Origin: Pseudomonas saxonica
GTDB lineage: Bacteria; Pseudomonadota; Gammaproteobacteria; Pseudomonadales; Pseudomonadaceae
Length of the DNA stretch: 60,611 nucleotides
Assembly: GCF_007858365.1 (NCBI RefSeq)
Contig: NZ_VFIO01000016.1
Span: 1-60,611 of the forward strand
Direction: 5' to 3'
Shown here piece by piece: positions 18,185 through 27,745 of the stretch (positions within the stretch are counted from its first letter, which is position 1; every line of letters begins with the position of its first letter). The notes under the pieces were generated by a model. That model made no database searches and was not told the DNA's origin. It saw nothing but the letters and a program-made list of their open reading frames with translations. The translations under genes were made by a program, and so were the position numbers.

Positions 18185-18498
18185 GGCGAAGGCAAAATGC
18201 CACCTTTTTCAACAAACTTGGCGGTTCATTGCGCTGTAGTGGCATTTTGAATCACAAGATTCGAAAAAATAGATAATTTTTGGTATCTGCGGAACATATC
18301 TGTCACATAAGAGTCACACATCCGGCTCAGCAGAGTTGCGGATGTGTACATTCGCGTTTGTGAACACGGACGTTTGTAATCAGAAGGTTTTGTGTCTGTG
18401 GAAAAGTGGCCTTTTTACATCAAAAAGGGTTGGCCTTCGTCGATTTAGCGGGTAATTTCGCGCACTCTTTCCGATAGATACCCAACTGCGGTATCAGA
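18185..18498. other. non-coding stretch with a 9-bp inverted repeat
   Basis: No gene seen. ACACATCCG (18316-18324) and CGGATGTGT (18339-18347) form a perfect inverted repeat with a 14-base loop, and short AT-rich tracts surround it. It could be a regulatory site for the converging genes on either side. Confidence 0.4.
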
Positions 18499-18753
18499 TT
18501 AAACCTCCGTGCGATCCTTCAGGATCCGGCGCATTTCTACCTTAAAGCTCTCGTAATCACGGGCATTTTCGGGACGAAACGTAGCGCCGTTCTCAAGTGC
18601 GATTTCAAGCAAAGCCCTAATGACCATCGACCGTGATGGTCTGCCGAAAAATTCTTCGGCCTTCAGGGGCTCCACAAATCTGATTTCAATGTTTTCAAGC
18701 ACCTTGCCTGGAAGCGTGATGTTCGTCGGGACGGTTTTAATGGCTTTGGTCAT
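18499..18753 (-). CDS. putative ribbon-helix-helix regulator
   Basis: An 84-residue protein with a beta-strand (TNITLPGKVLENIEI) and two helices (RPSRSMVIRALLEIALE) that fit a ribbon-helix-helix repressor. It is transcribed away from the virB operon and shares its upstream region, so it is the best candidate to control it through the operator at 18808-18827; that link is inferred. GGGGTGA lies before the start codon. Confidence 0.6.
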   Translation of the reverse strand: MTKAIKTVPTNITLPGKVLENIEIRFVEPLKAEEFFGRPSRSMVIRALLEIALENGATFRPENARDYESFKVEMRRILKDRTEV

Positions 18754-18807
18754 TTTGTCACCCCGGTAGGCAAAGGCATTGCCTCTGCATTCGATATGTG
18801 TATATAT

Positions 18808-18827
18808 ATGCGCATAACGTTGTGCAT
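18808..18827. promoter_or_regulatory. operator-like inverted repeat before the virB operon
   Basis: ATGCGCA-N6-TGTGCAT is a near-perfect inverted repeat 25 bases before virB3. It overlaps an AT-rich TATATATATG stretch that could be the -10 region. The same half-sites with identical spacing occur at 51274-51293. Confidence 0.6.
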
Positions 18828-18851
18828 TTCTTCATAGGGAGTTGTAGATAA

Positions 18852-19223
18852 ATGAGCGAGCATAGAAACCCGGACCTAGAAAATAAAGCGGTATTTACCT
18901 CTCGCTCTATGAAGTTCGGCATCCCCACGCGCGTTTTCGTAGCGATTGTGGTTGTGGTTGCCTTCAGCTCCTTCGTTTGCTGGTCTTACCTTCCAAAACT
19001 GATCGGGATCCCGGTCAGTATCGTTCTCGCCCTAGTGATCTTTATTCCGGCCTACCTCGCTCACAAGGTAGACCCAGACGCTTACATCCTTTGGATCAGA
19101 AGCCTATGGGCGGATTCCCGCCTTACCACGCTCAGAAGCCACAAGCGTCCCATGCTCGTTCTCGTTCCCGGCCCAGGGGGCGAATACATCGCACAACCCA
19201 CCTCAACAGGATCCACCCGATGA
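18852..19223 (+). CDS. virB3: VirB3-like T4SS inner-membrane protein
   Basis: A 123-residue protein with two closely spaced membrane helices (about residues 25-70) and a basic C-terminal part, the VirB3/TrbD pattern. It associates with the VirB4 ATPase in the inner membrane complex of the MPF_T pilus machine. GGGAG precedes ATG 18852. It is unusual that virB3 stands before virB2. Its stop overlaps the virB2 start (ATGA). Confidence 0.75.
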   Translation: MSEHRNPDLENKAVFTSRSMKFGIPTRVFVAIVVVVAFSSFVCWSYLPKLIGIPVSIVLALVIFIPAYLAHKVDPDAYILWIRSLWADSRLTTLRSHKRPMLVLVPGPGGEYIAQPTSTGSTR

Positions 19224-19537
19224 AAAATCGTTATTTGTCACTCTTGGCGCTATTCGGCGCGGCCACTGCAAAAGCAGCGGATAACAACGTTGATATTGGC
19301 GCTGATAGCGACGGCCCGTTTCAGTTGGTCGGTGACCTACTGCAACAGGTAGTCGATTTTGGCGGCGGTCCCGCCGTTACCTTCGTCGTGTTCATTTCCA
19401 GCGTAGCCGCTGTTGGCCTCTGGATGATGGTTCCGAAGGAAGCCTCTAAGGCTGTGGGTTGGTTCTTCCGTGTGTGCATCGGCGCAATTCTGATTCTGAA
19501 CATCGCGCTTCTTATCACTTGGTGGAAAGGCATCTAA
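19220..19537 (+). CDS. virB2: VirB2-like major pilin
   Basis: A 105-residue prepilin: a signal peptide (LSLLALFGAATAKA, cut near AKA), then two hydrophobic helices separated by a short polar turn (MMVPKEASKAVGW), the architecture of VirB2/TrbC. It would form the conjugative pilus. Start taken at ATG 19220, coupled to the virB3 stop; the longer frame upstream is an overlap with virB3. Confidence 0.8.
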   Translation: MKNRYLSLLALFGAATAKAADNNVDIGADSDGPFQLVGDLLQQVVDFGGGPAVTFVVFISSVAAVGLWMMVPKEASKAVGWFFRVCIGAILILNIALLITWWKGI

Positions 19538-19539
19538 AC

Positions 19540-22122
19540 ATGGCGAACCAGGGCAGTCCTATCAACAAGGCGCTTTATCCAGCTGGTCTATGGGATAACT
19601 TCATGCTGTCCCATGTAGGTTCGCTGATAGGTGCGTTAGAGCTCTCTGGTGTCGATCCACAGGGCTACAGCGCAGCGGACCTTGCCAGCGCTACCACGGT
19701 GATGCGGAACCTTGTTCAATCGCAACACCCGGCCACCTCGCTGACCCAGTATTACTGGCACTACGAGGGAGCCAAGGTCGCGCTCAAGGAAAGGTCCAAT
19801 CCGCGTAGCCGCATGCTTTCAGAGCGCCGTGAGCAGTTCCTGAACGAAAAAAGATCCCTTTGCACCAGTCGCCTGTTTTGGATGCTGGATGTTCCTACAG
19901 AGGCGAATCTGAATAAGCTCATGTCTGCTTCGGCGCTCAAGATGATTTTTTCAGCGCCTTTTGAGCCATCTGCCCGCGCAGCGCTTAAGGCGCGTATCAG
20001 TCACTGGGGATCTTGGCTTGTCGAACGGAGCGAGCTGCGCCGTCAAGTCGATCTATTGGAAGGTGCGCTAGACGATCTGAACGTTCGTTTGCAGGTAATT
20101 TCCCCAACGAACAAGGTTCAATCACCTGAACAACTTTGGGCACTGTGTAGGGCTGCGGTCAACCTTCGTCCGGAGTACCTGGACACTGCACAGACCGAAG
20201 CAATCCCATCTGATGATTGGGACCGCTTACTAGCAGACGGCGACATTTGCGCGGTCAACATCGACGGCGTGGACATGCTGAAAATTGAGGGGCCTGAGCC
20301 CGTCTATGCACGTATCGCGTCCGTGATTGGGTACGGTGCCAGACAGACCCCTTACGGTATGTGGGGTGCTGGTGAAACAAGTCCGATCATGCAGAAGGGC
20401 AACTACCTAGTAGTCGCACGCGCTCGGCCTATGTCGTCTCTGGACAAAGGCATGATGCTCAAGGGCAAGTCCGATGAGCTATCACGCAGCCAGATCAAAA
20501 TCACCCAGTTGCTAAAGGGTGAGGACGTGACCGGCGAAATTGAAAAGAAGATCAATGACAGCCCTATTCTGAAGAAAAAGCTGCTGGAACTTGAGGACGC
20601 GGCAAACTCCCCTGATCGCTCCTACTACTACCATTCCCATGTCATCGTTTTCGATAAGGATGCAACGAAGCTCAAAGCGGCTTGCCGCCAGATGCATACG
20701 GCCCTGACTCAAAGTGATTTCAATGTGGTGTGGGAGTCGGTTGGAATGGCCGACCTCTTTCCTATGCTGCTCCCGGCATATCCAAAGCGCTGCTTCCGTA
20801 GCGTCGAGTTCACATCGTCCCAAGTAGGTGCTTGCTCACTGGGCTTCAGAGCCCACAACGGTATTCCGACTTGGGGCGACCATCAGGAAGAAGCCGTATA
20901 CATCCTGGAGAACGAGGACGGTACACCGTTCTACTACAGCCCTTATATCGGTGATAAGGCACTGACTCTGGCCGTAGGCCCAAGCCGTTCGGGTAAGTCA
21001 TTTACCAAGAACATCATTGCAGGTCACTTCCTGAAATTCGGTTCTACAACTGCGGCGGATCCTCATACCGTGACCGCAGCTCTGGCGTCCCTGTACCACT
21101 CTGTAGATGTTGATGCAGGTACAGAAGGCGTTGCCAAATTTTTTGGCGATGAAGGCGGCATTTTCCGAATCGAAGATCCTGCAACAGATCGCGGTTTCAG
21201 CCTGTTTTGCAGTTCGCGTGGGGAAAATGACAGTGACTTTGTACACCACGCACTTTCGCAAATTCGGATCATGCTTAGCCTGAACGACAGTACGGAGCTA
21301 AAGGTTCTTCTTCCGCACGAACAGATTGAACTTGATGCTGCGATTGTGTCGGTTCAGTCGGACGATATGCCGGTTAACCTGAAAACCATGTCCACTTTGT
21401 ACGACATGGTAGGGGAATCCCTGAAGCTGAAGCTTCAACGTTGGGTTAGAAAAACCAGCGGGATGTATGAAAACCTTTTCGACAACGTTGACGACGGTAT
21501 TGGCAACCTGAGCAAGCGTATAGCCGTCTACAACTTGGCTGGAGTGAAGGATAAGCCTGCGCTCGCCCAGCTGGTCACTAACGAAATTTTCTTTCGCGTA
21601 TCTCGGCGGTTTGAGGACCCAGCATATCGTAGCGTCCCAAAAATGATGTCGATTGACGAGGCTCAATATTTCTTCAGTATTCCAGGAGCTGTCGAGCTGG
21701 CCGTTGCAAAAGCGCGGACATGGTTCAAGCACAACGGTGGCATGGAATTCTGGACACAGGATGTTGACCACTTTGGCAATATTCCAGGCTGGAACACTTT
21801 GCGTTCATCCGCTTCGACATGGTTATTCATGGCTGACCAAGCTATGAACAAGGAATCCTATCAGCGCGTTTTTCCGGACCTTACAGACGGGGAGTGCGCC
21901 GCCATCGCAAGACTTAGGCCGCGTCAACAGTTCTACATAATCCAAAGGGAGGCAGGTATTTCTAAAGTGGTAAACGTGTTTACCGCCCCGGAGGAATATG
22001 TGTTGGCTACTAGTCGCCCAAGTGAGTCCATCATTGTTCGTGAAATGCTTGACCAATATACAGATATTGATGAAGCGACCTCTGAAATGGTTAAGCGCAT
22101 ATTCCCAAAGAAAGGAAACTAG
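19540..22122 (+). CDS. virB4: VirB4-like T4SS ATPase
   Basis: An 860-residue ATPase with Walker A GPSRSGKS at about residues 480-487 and Walker B MMSIDEAQ near 703. The N-terminal half matches the CagE/TrbE/VirB part. It powers pilus biogenesis at the inner membrane. ATG 19540 follows the virB2 stop by two bases with GGAAAGG upstream. Length and motifs suggest a working protein. Confidence 0.95.
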   Translation: MANQGSPINKALYPAGLWDNFMLSHVGSLIGALELSGVDPQGYSAADLASATTVMRNLVQSQHPATSLTQYYWHYEGAKVALKERSNPRSRMLSERREQFLNEKRSLCTSRLFWMLDVPTEANLNKLMSASALKMIFSAPFEPSARAALKARISHWGSWLVERSELRRQVDLLEGALDDLNVRLQVISPTNKVQSPEQLWALCRAAVNLRPEYLDTAQTEAIPSDDWDRLLADGDICAVNIDGVDMLKIEGPEPVYARIASVIGYGARQTPYGMWGAGETSPIMQKGNYLVVARARPMSSLDKGMMLKGKSDELSRSQIKITQLLKGEDVTGEIEKKINDSPILKKKLLELEDAANSPDRSYYYHSHVIVFDKDATKLKAACRQMHTALTQSDFNVVWESVGMADLFPMLLPAYPKRCFRSVEFTSSQVGACSLGFRAHNGIPTWGDHQEEAVYILENEDGTPFYYSPYIGDKALTLAVGPSRSGKSFTKNIIAGHFLKFGSTTAADPHTVTAALASLYHSVDVDAGTEGVAKFFGDEGGIFRIEDPATDRGFSLFCSSRGENDSDFVHHALSQIRIMLSLNDSTELKVLLPHEQIELDAAIVSVQSDDMPVNLKTMSTLYDMVGESLKLKLQRWVRKTSGMYENLFDNVDDGIGNLSKRIAVYNLAGVKDKPALAQLVTNEIFFRVSRRFEDPAYRSVPKMMSIDEAQYFFSIPGAVELAVAKARTWFKHNGGMEFWTQDVDHFGNIPGWNTLRSSASTWLFMADQAMNKESYQRVFPDLTDGECAAIARLRPRQQFYIIQREAGISKVVNVFTAPEEYVLATSRPSESIIVREMLDQYTDIDEATSEMVKRIFPKKGN

Positions 22123-22126
22123 GAAA

Positions 22127-22990
22127 ATGAAGCCAACTATTAAGTTCCGTTTGAAAAAATTGTGTGCTGCAATTGTTATTGCCGTCACTGCAATGGGCCC
22201 GGCATATGCCCCGGCGAGCGGCTTCCCTGTAGTCGATATCGCGTCTGTGGCACAAGCTGTGGCCGACTATTCAAACCAGCTTTTGCAATATACGGAGCAA
22301 ATGCAGCAAACCATTCTGGAGCAGAGCCAGTTGGCTCAGCTGATTTCGACTTACGAACAAACCATGACCAGCTACCACCACATGCTTTCTCAGATGCAGG
22401 GGCTGCAACGGTTGATTAGTAAGCGCGATTACATGGCGATCATGAAAAGATTCTCCAATGTCATCGACATGTATCCAGGTAACGCACCAGACTTTAAATC
22501 CAAGGAATGGATTGCCAAGGGTAAAGACCTTTCAAGAATGTATAACCGAGTGTCTGATGCTCGCGACCTGGAAGACGCAATCCGCGCTATTCCTTTTGAT
22601 GCCAAGTCTCAGGAGCTTCAGGAAACAGCTGCTCAGCAGGCAAACACTATGGATCAAATGGCAGTAGGGCAGAGCCTGTTTTCTGAAGGGATGAATGATG
22701 AACTTCTTACGAACGTAGAGCGTGCTGGAGAAGTGGCGACTAAGCGTAGATCTTTAGGGCCAGAGGATCATTTGGCAACCTTGCAATTGATGGCAGAGCA
22801 AAATGAACTGACTATTGAATCAGACCAACAAGCCAATGCCATTGCCAACGCTCAGCTTCAATACTCAAACCAAATGCCAGCTCATTTTTTTGCGCGGCAG
22901 AACCTAGCGCGTCAAGCCACCTTAAAAGAAACCGAGCAAACCCTTAACAGTGAAATCGTTATTGATAACTCAAAGTTATCTGATTACTAA
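22127..22990 (+). CDS. virB5: VirB5/TrbJ-like minor pilus protein
   Basis: A 287-residue exported protein: signal peptide cut near AYA, then a glutamine-rich helical body (QAVADYSNQLLQYTEQM) as in TrbJ/VirB5 proteins that cap the pilus tip. It sits directly after virB4, the standard position. AAAGGAAACTAGG precedes ATG 22127. Confidence 0.85.
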   Translation: MKPTIKFRLKKLCAAIVIAVTAMGPAYAPASGFPVVDIASVAQAVADYSNQLLQYTEQMQQTILEQSQLAQLISTYEQTMTSYHHMLSQMQGLQRLISKRDYMAIMKRFSNVIDMYPGNAPDFKSKEWIAKGKDLSRMYNRVSDARDLEDAIRAIPFDAKSQELQETAAQQANTMDQMAVGQSLFSEGMNDELLTNVERAGEVATKRRSLGPEDHLATLQLMAEQNELTIESDQQANAIANAQLQYSNQMPAHFFARQNLARQATLKETEQTLNSEIVIDNSKLSDY

Positions 22991-23002
22991 GGAGTAAATT
23001 CT

Positions 23003-23491
23003 ATGAGAAATGTAATTGTTCTAGTATTGGCTCTCATGTCGAGCGCCGCCTTTGCGGCCTCAGACGCTTCCCAAATTCAACAACTACAAAATGCCACCAA
23101 AGCTTGTAAGGCCAAAGGCTTTAAAACTGTGGGCGAGCAGGAAGACTGTGTTCATGCGGCGTATGTGAAAATCAAAAGCGGTGTTCCTGAACGCGGTGCT
23201 TTGTACGCTGAAAAGAATTACAAAAATTTGAGCAAGGCCCAGGCCGAAGGGAAATTGCTTTCACTTCAAAAAGAGTACAACAAGGCCCCGAAGGGAACGT
23301 ATTTCAAGGGCAGCAAAAAAGCAGGTGTTGTAGATCGAATTAGCATCATGAACGAAGGTTGGTGGATTCAGAAAAACATTCTTGGCGCTCGCCAAACCCA
23401 AGGCGATCCATGGTTCATGGAGTGCAAAAAAGGCGCTCGCTCGTTGAACACTGTAGTTCGCTGCCCGCTCGGTAAGGGAGGTGCTGAGTAA
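23003..23491 (+). CDS. exported protein of the T4SS operon, unknown function
   Basis: A 162-residue protein with a clear signal peptide (VLVLALMSSAAFA) and four cysteines in the mature part, two early (about residues 33 and 48) and two late (CKKG and RCPL), so probably two disulfides in the periplasm. It lies between virB5 and virB6, where many systems place lipoproteins or entry-exclusion proteins, but this one has no lipobox. I do not recognise the family. Confidence 0.75.
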   Translation: MRNVIVLVLALMSSAAFAASDASQIQQLQNATKACKAKGFKTVGEQEDCVHAAYVKIKSGVPERGALYAEKNYKNLSKAQAEGKLLSLQKEYNKAPKGTYFKGSKKAGVVDRISIMNEGWWIQKNILGARQTQGDPWFMECKKGARSLNTVVRCPLGKGGAE

Positions 23492-24684
23492 TGTCAGCCG
23501 TCCTGATGACCGTTCTAATGGGCTTGGGCACGTTGTTTTCACTCGGCGGCCTACTGGTGCTGCATCTGCATCGCAAACAACGTCGCCTGCAAGCTCTGGA
23601 GCTTCAGGACGAACCCGCACCACAGTACACCTACGACTCAGCAACGATGCTGTATACGCTGGCAAATGCACTGCCCAAACCGCATGTGTACCAGGTAGGG
23701 CTTTTGAGTAATCGAAAACGCCAAGTTATAGCGCTGGCCCTGGGTATGTTCGCAATATTTATGGCGCCTTTAATATTCATGCCTGCGGCTGAAGCGGCGC
23801 TTTCAGAGAATATGCGTAGTGTATTCAGTGGCGAGCTGAAAGATTTTGTGACTGGGATTATGAGTGGCACCAACAACCCAGTTTCAAATTTTGCTTGGAT
23901 GATTTTTGCTGCCTTTTCATTCATTCTATTTGTCATTGAGGTTATTAAATTCATTTGGCAGGGCAATCAAACAGAATCCCACTTACTTGCCTTGTGCATG
24001 TTTTTCATAACCTTCATGATTATGGGGTCTTATGATGGATTCACTAACGGCATTTGGGGTATCGCTGTTGGTATCTCTGATGGCTATCAAGAACAATTAG
24101 TCGGGAACACCGACAATTTCTTTCTTACCCAATGGATGCACAAAACGTTTAAAGCTGTCGTTGTTGAAGATTTAAGCATGTGGGACTCTGTAAAACTCCT
24201 CGGTTACGTTAGTGTCTGGACAGCAGCAGGAATCGTGTTGGATGCTGTCGCATACCTTGCTGCAATGTGGGCAGACTTTGGTTATGCCGTTGGTAAGGTT
24301 GTAGGTTTTGTTTTTATTCCATGTCTATTACTGCCAGCAACGAGAAGTCTTTTCGACGGTTGGTTCAAGTTCTTTACCGGCTTTGGTTTCTTGCTGATTG
24401 TGCTTAAAGCCACAATGGTTGTCGCCGCGATAGCTATTAAGGCAATTGTTGGCACATTGGGAGTGAAGTATGTCGGTTCGGGTTTCGCTGCCGAGCCAAC
24501 TGCAATGACTATCACTGTCCAGGAAATGTATAAATTGGCTGATGCAGCCGCAATGCTATTCATCGCAGCGCTGTTTGTACTTTCCTCGTTTGCATTTGCT
24601 TCCGCTCTTGCTGGTGGCCTTGGGAATCTTAGTGGCGGGCTGGGTTCAGCGGCCAGTCTGGCAGTTAGGAAATTTCTAAAATAA
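23491..24684 (+). CDS. virB6: VirB6/TrbL-like polytopic membrane protein
   Basis: A 397-residue protein with seven or more hydrophobic segments and a central periplasmic loop rich in aromatic residues, the VirB6/TrbL architecture. It forms part of the inner-membrane channel. The start overlaps the previous stop by one base (TAATG). The glycine-rich end (ALAGGLGNLSGGLGSA) is common in TrbL-type proteins. Confidence 0.85.
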   Translation: MSAVLMTVLMGLGTLFSLGGLLVLHLHRKQRRLQALELQDEPAPQYTYDSATMLYTLANALPKPHVYQVGLLSNRKRQVIALALGMFAIFMAPLIFMPAAEAALSENMRSVFSGELKDFVTGIMSGTNNPVSNFAWMIFAAFSFILFVIEVIKFIWQGNQTESHLLALCMFFITFMIMGSYDGFTNGIWGIAVGISDGYQEQLVGNTDNFFLTQWMHKTFKAVVVEDLSMWDSVKLLGYVSVWTAAGIVLDAVAYLAAMWADFGYAVGKVVGFVFIPCLLLPATRSLFDGWFKFFTGFGFLLIVLKATMVVAAIAIKAIVGTLGVKYVGSGFAAEPTAMTITVQEMYKLADAAAMLFIAALFVLSSFAFASALAGGLGNLSGGLGSAASLAVRKFLK

Positions 24685-24695
24685 CGGGGTGTTTT

Positions 24696-25469
24696 ATGTC
24701 TGTAGTAATGGATGAAGCTGAACAAAAACGAGCTGACAATAATAGTAAGTTACCAGCTGAAAAAGCCTCTTGGCGTGTGCTGAATAATAAATTGTGGATT
24801 TTTGCGATCCTTCTTTTATTGGTGGTCATTTATCAAGGCTGGAGCAATCGGCAGGCATTTAATGCAGCCATGCACACGAAAGAACTTGTGTGGATCAAAA
24901 TGGGTCCAGACGGAAGCTCTACGGTTGATGAGTTCACTCCCAGCGATAAACCTATTTTTTACAAGGCGACAGTAGACAGCGCTTTAGAGAAATACTTGAC
25001 TACGCGCTATGGGGTTCAGCCTGAGACGATCAGAAAAGATTATGGCGTTGCAGGTGTGTTCATGTCGGAACCCATGTACACAGAATTTCTTAGCACTCAG
25101 CCTGGGGGCTTTAATGCCTTGCAAAAGTCAGTCGATATACAGGCCAATACAAATAGCGTTCCGCGTGTAGAAGTGAAATGGAAGTTTCCTGACCACTACG
25201 ACAGCGTGCCGGGTGTGTTTGGTAAAACGAAAGGCAGTGTTTTCCGTACAAACGTCTATTTCACGACCACGACTAAAAGTCCGAGCGGTCTTGTTATGAA
25301 AGATGGCGTAAAGAACATGATTTGGCGCGGTCAATGGCGTCTTCTTCCAAAATCACAATTGGAAAAGAAGTCTACGGCGTGGTTGCGAGCAAACCCAATC
25401 GGTTTAGAGATTATCCAAGCTGATGTAATTGAAGATCCAGCTGGATATAAAAGTGAAGAGGCTAAATGA
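24696..25469 (+). CDS. virB8: VirB8-like T4SS core assembly protein
   Basis: A 257-residue protein with one membrane helix (about residues 33-49) and a periplasmic VirB8-type NTF2-like domain. It is a bitopic scaffold linking the inner-membrane complex with VirB9 and VirB10. Position before virB9 and the four-base overlap (ATGA) with it support the call; sequence identity to model VirB8 is not obvious by eye. Confidence 0.78.
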   Translation: MSVVMDEAEQKRADNNSKLPAEKASWRVLNNKLWIFAILLLLVVIYQGWSNRQAFNAAMHTKELVWIKMGPDGSSTVDEFTPSDKPIFYKATVDSALEKYLTTRYGVQPETIRKDYGVAGVFMSEPMYTEFLSTQPGGFNALQKSVDIQANTNSVPRVEVKWKFPDHYDSVPGVFGKTKGSVFRTNVYFTTTTKSPSGLVMKDGVKNMIWRGQWRLLPKSQLEKKSTAWLRANPIGLEIIQADVIEDPAGYKSEEAK

Positions 25470-26317
25470 CCATGAACATTATTCTTTCTAAGGCCGTAGT
25501 CGGTGCAATGCTCTTTGCTAGTGCCGTATCCGTACAAGCCGCAAGCTGCCGGGTCATTCACTGGAAGCCGGACGCGGTTCTGACGATCAACAGTGCGTTG
25601 TACCTCGGCACGCGGGTTGAGCTTCCAGCCGACAATTTGATTCCACCAGTTTCAAGCTCTGAGCTATGGAACGCTGAAGGTGCAGCTAATCAGGTCATGA
25701 TTAAGCCCAACAGCGACACGGTTCAGGGTAAGTCAGGGATCATTCGTATCTGGACCACAGACGGAAACTCCTATGATGTAGTGGCTAACCGCGCTAGTGG
25801 AGCCGCACAAAATGACGTATGCGTGAAGATCGTTGCAGATGGCATGTTTTTCACTCCCGGAGCACGTCAAGCACTCAACGGTCAGTCTTCAAATATGGCA
25901 AGAGGCGCAGCGGCGTCTGGTCAGCAGGTTCAGGTTCTTCAACAGCAACTAGCTAAGCAGCGACTTGAGGCAAAGGCCCAGTCCGACAAGGCGGTATACG
26001 AAGCACTGCGCCGCTTTCGCTATCACGTCTACACCGGCTACACCTGGAGCCAAGGCAAGGGTTTTGAAGCCGAAGGCTTAGTAACTGATGTGTACGACGA
26101 TGGTCGGTTTACTTATATCCGTCTCGATAAACCAAATCGCGGCCTAATGTCGGTTGAAACTGTAGTTGGTGGAAAAACAGCGGTTGTTCCAACCAAGTAC
26201 GACGACTCTTACGGCATGTATGTTGTTTCAGGAATTTATCCAAGCTTCAATTTAAAGATGGATGATTCTGAAATTGGTATCTCGCGCAAGAACAATAAAA
26301 CTCTTGGCGAGTTTTAA
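25466..26317 (+). CDS. virB9: VirB9/TrbG-like outer core protein
   Basis: A 283-residue secreted protein: signal peptide (SAVSVQA), an N-terminal beta domain, a coiled-coil linker (QQVQVLQQQLAKQRLEAKAQ) and a C-terminal VirB9 domain containing FRYHVYTGYTW and FTYIRLDKPN. It forms the outer-membrane core ring with VirB7 and VirB10. Confidence 0.88.
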   Translation: MTMNIILSKAVVGAMLFASAVSVQAASCRVIHWKPDAVLTINSALYLGTRVELPADNLIPPVSSSELWNAEGAANQVMIKPNSDTVQGKSGIIRIWTTDGNSYDVVANRASGAAQNDVCVKIVADGMFFTPGARQALNGQSSNMARGAAASGQQVQVLQQQLAKQRLEAKAQSDKAVYEALRRFRYHVYTGYTWSQGKGFEAEGLVTDVYDDGRFTYIRLDKPNRGLMSVETVVGGKTAVVPTKYDDSYGMYVVSGIYPSFNLKMDDSEIGISRKNNKTLGEF

Positions 26318-26326
26318 GGGGGGACT

Positions 26327-27745
26327 ATGACTGAAGAATCCTCACCTCGCATTGATGAACGTCCTTCGACCCACAAGAAGAAAATGCAGGCTTATTTAAT
26401 GGCTGCGCTGGGTGTTGTGTTCTTCGTCCTCCTTTTTATGGTCGTCTGGAATGTTTATTCCAAGATGCAAGAGCGCAAAGCGCCGCCGAAAGAGGCTGCC
26501 GCTATTCCGGTGGCTGCGCCACCTACTGTTGACCGGCAAACACAGTTTGACGCCTTGGCTCAAAACCGTACTGCCCGTCCAGCTCCCAAGAGCGAATCAG
26601 GCAGCACGAATGAGCTTTTCGACAAGATTAGCGAAGGCATGACTCCAGCGCAGCGCCGTAGCGTAGCCCTGGGCCGTGGCACACAGACAGATGCTATTGA
26701 GGAATCGGTAGAGTCGAAGGCTGTTCGCCAGTGGCAGAGCCGCGAGGAGTTGAGAGCGTTATCAGCAGCCAATAAGGCTTGGGGTTTGACCAAGGCCACT
26801 AAAACAGGGCAGGGCGCCTTGAGCATGAATCCAGGCTCCCCGGGTTCGCGTAGCGACCTGCAATCAGCTCCGGGAAACATGAACGACCAGATTGCACATC
26901 TGAACCGTCCAATGAACGACAACGCTAGCCTTGATGAACGCCGTGCCGAAGTTAAACGCCGAATTGCTGAAGCGCAGCAGCTTCGCTTGTCCCTGCAACA
27001 GAACGGTGCCGCTGGACTCCCAGAGGCTGCTGGACGATCTGGGGCCACAACACCGGCAATGATGAGCCCGCAAATGGCTCCTACGGCCCCACAGCGCGCT
27101 CAAGCCCCTGCGAATGTGGTTGGCTATCCAAAAAAGAACCAGTACGACGCGGATACCGCTGGGAAAATCAAAGTACCGCCTGGAACCGAGATAACTACAA
27201 CGCTGATGAAAAAGGGTATTTCGGATTACCCAGGCTCATCCTTGAAGGCTATCGCCAATCGTGATGTTTACGACACTACTAGACAGTTCGTAATTATTCC
27301 GAAAGGCACTGAGTTCAATATCAAGATGGTCAGAACACGGAACGTTAACGAGGCTATTTCTAACCGCGTTGGGTTCTTAGTCAAAGAAGCTGTATTACCG
27401 AATGGTAACTCTATTGATTTTTCCACCGCATCCGTTTCGGACAGGGAAGGTGTAGGCGCAATTGAAGACCAAACCAATTACCACTTGATGGCTCAGTTCT
27501 TAGGTGTTGCTGCTTACGCTTTGGTTGGATCGCAAACTAGCCGTTCGGGTACAGGCGACCAAGAAAGTAGTTATGCAGGCGATGTTGGTGAAAACTCAAG
27601 AAGTCAATTCGCGCCTTTAGCTGAAAAGTACCTGAACATTGTTCCGACGCAAACTATTCGCCCTGGACAGAGCTTTCAAATCATCACCGAACAAGAAATG
27701 TTTATCGAACCTTGGAGCGATCTTTATGCAAAATATGTTGATTAA
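26327..27745 (+). CDS. virB10: VirB10/TrbI-like core protein
   Basis: A 472-residue protein: cytoplasmic tail, one membrane helix (about residues 25-46), a long proline/alanine-rich periplasmic region and the C-terminal VirB10 beta-barrel domain (VPPGTEITTTLMKKGISDYPG, then FVIIPKGTEF). It spans the envelope and signals ATP state to the outer ring. The next ORF starts inside its last codons. Confidence 0.93.
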   Translation: MTEESSPRIDERPSTHKKKMQAYLMAALGVVFFVLLFMVVWNVYSKMQERKAPPKEAAAIPVAAPPTVDRQTQFDALAQNRTARPAPKSESGSTNELFDKISEGMTPAQRRSVALGRGTQTDAIEESVESKAVRQWQSREELRALSAANKAWGLTKATKTGQGALSMNPGSPGSRSDLQSAPGNMNDQIAHLNRPMNDNASLDERRAEVKRRIAEAQQLRLSLQQNGAAGLPEAAGRSGATTPAMMSPQMAPTAPQRAQAPANVVGYPKKNQYDADTAGKIKVPPGTEITTTLMKKGISDYPGSSLKAIANRDVYDTTRQFVIIPKGTEFNIKMVRTRNVNEAISNRVGFLVKEAVLPNGNSIDFSTASVSDREGVGAIEDQTNYHLMAQFLGVAAYALVGSQTSRSGTGDQESSYAGDVGENSRSQFAPLAEKYLNIVPTQTIRPGQSFQIITEQEMFIEPWSDLYAKYVD

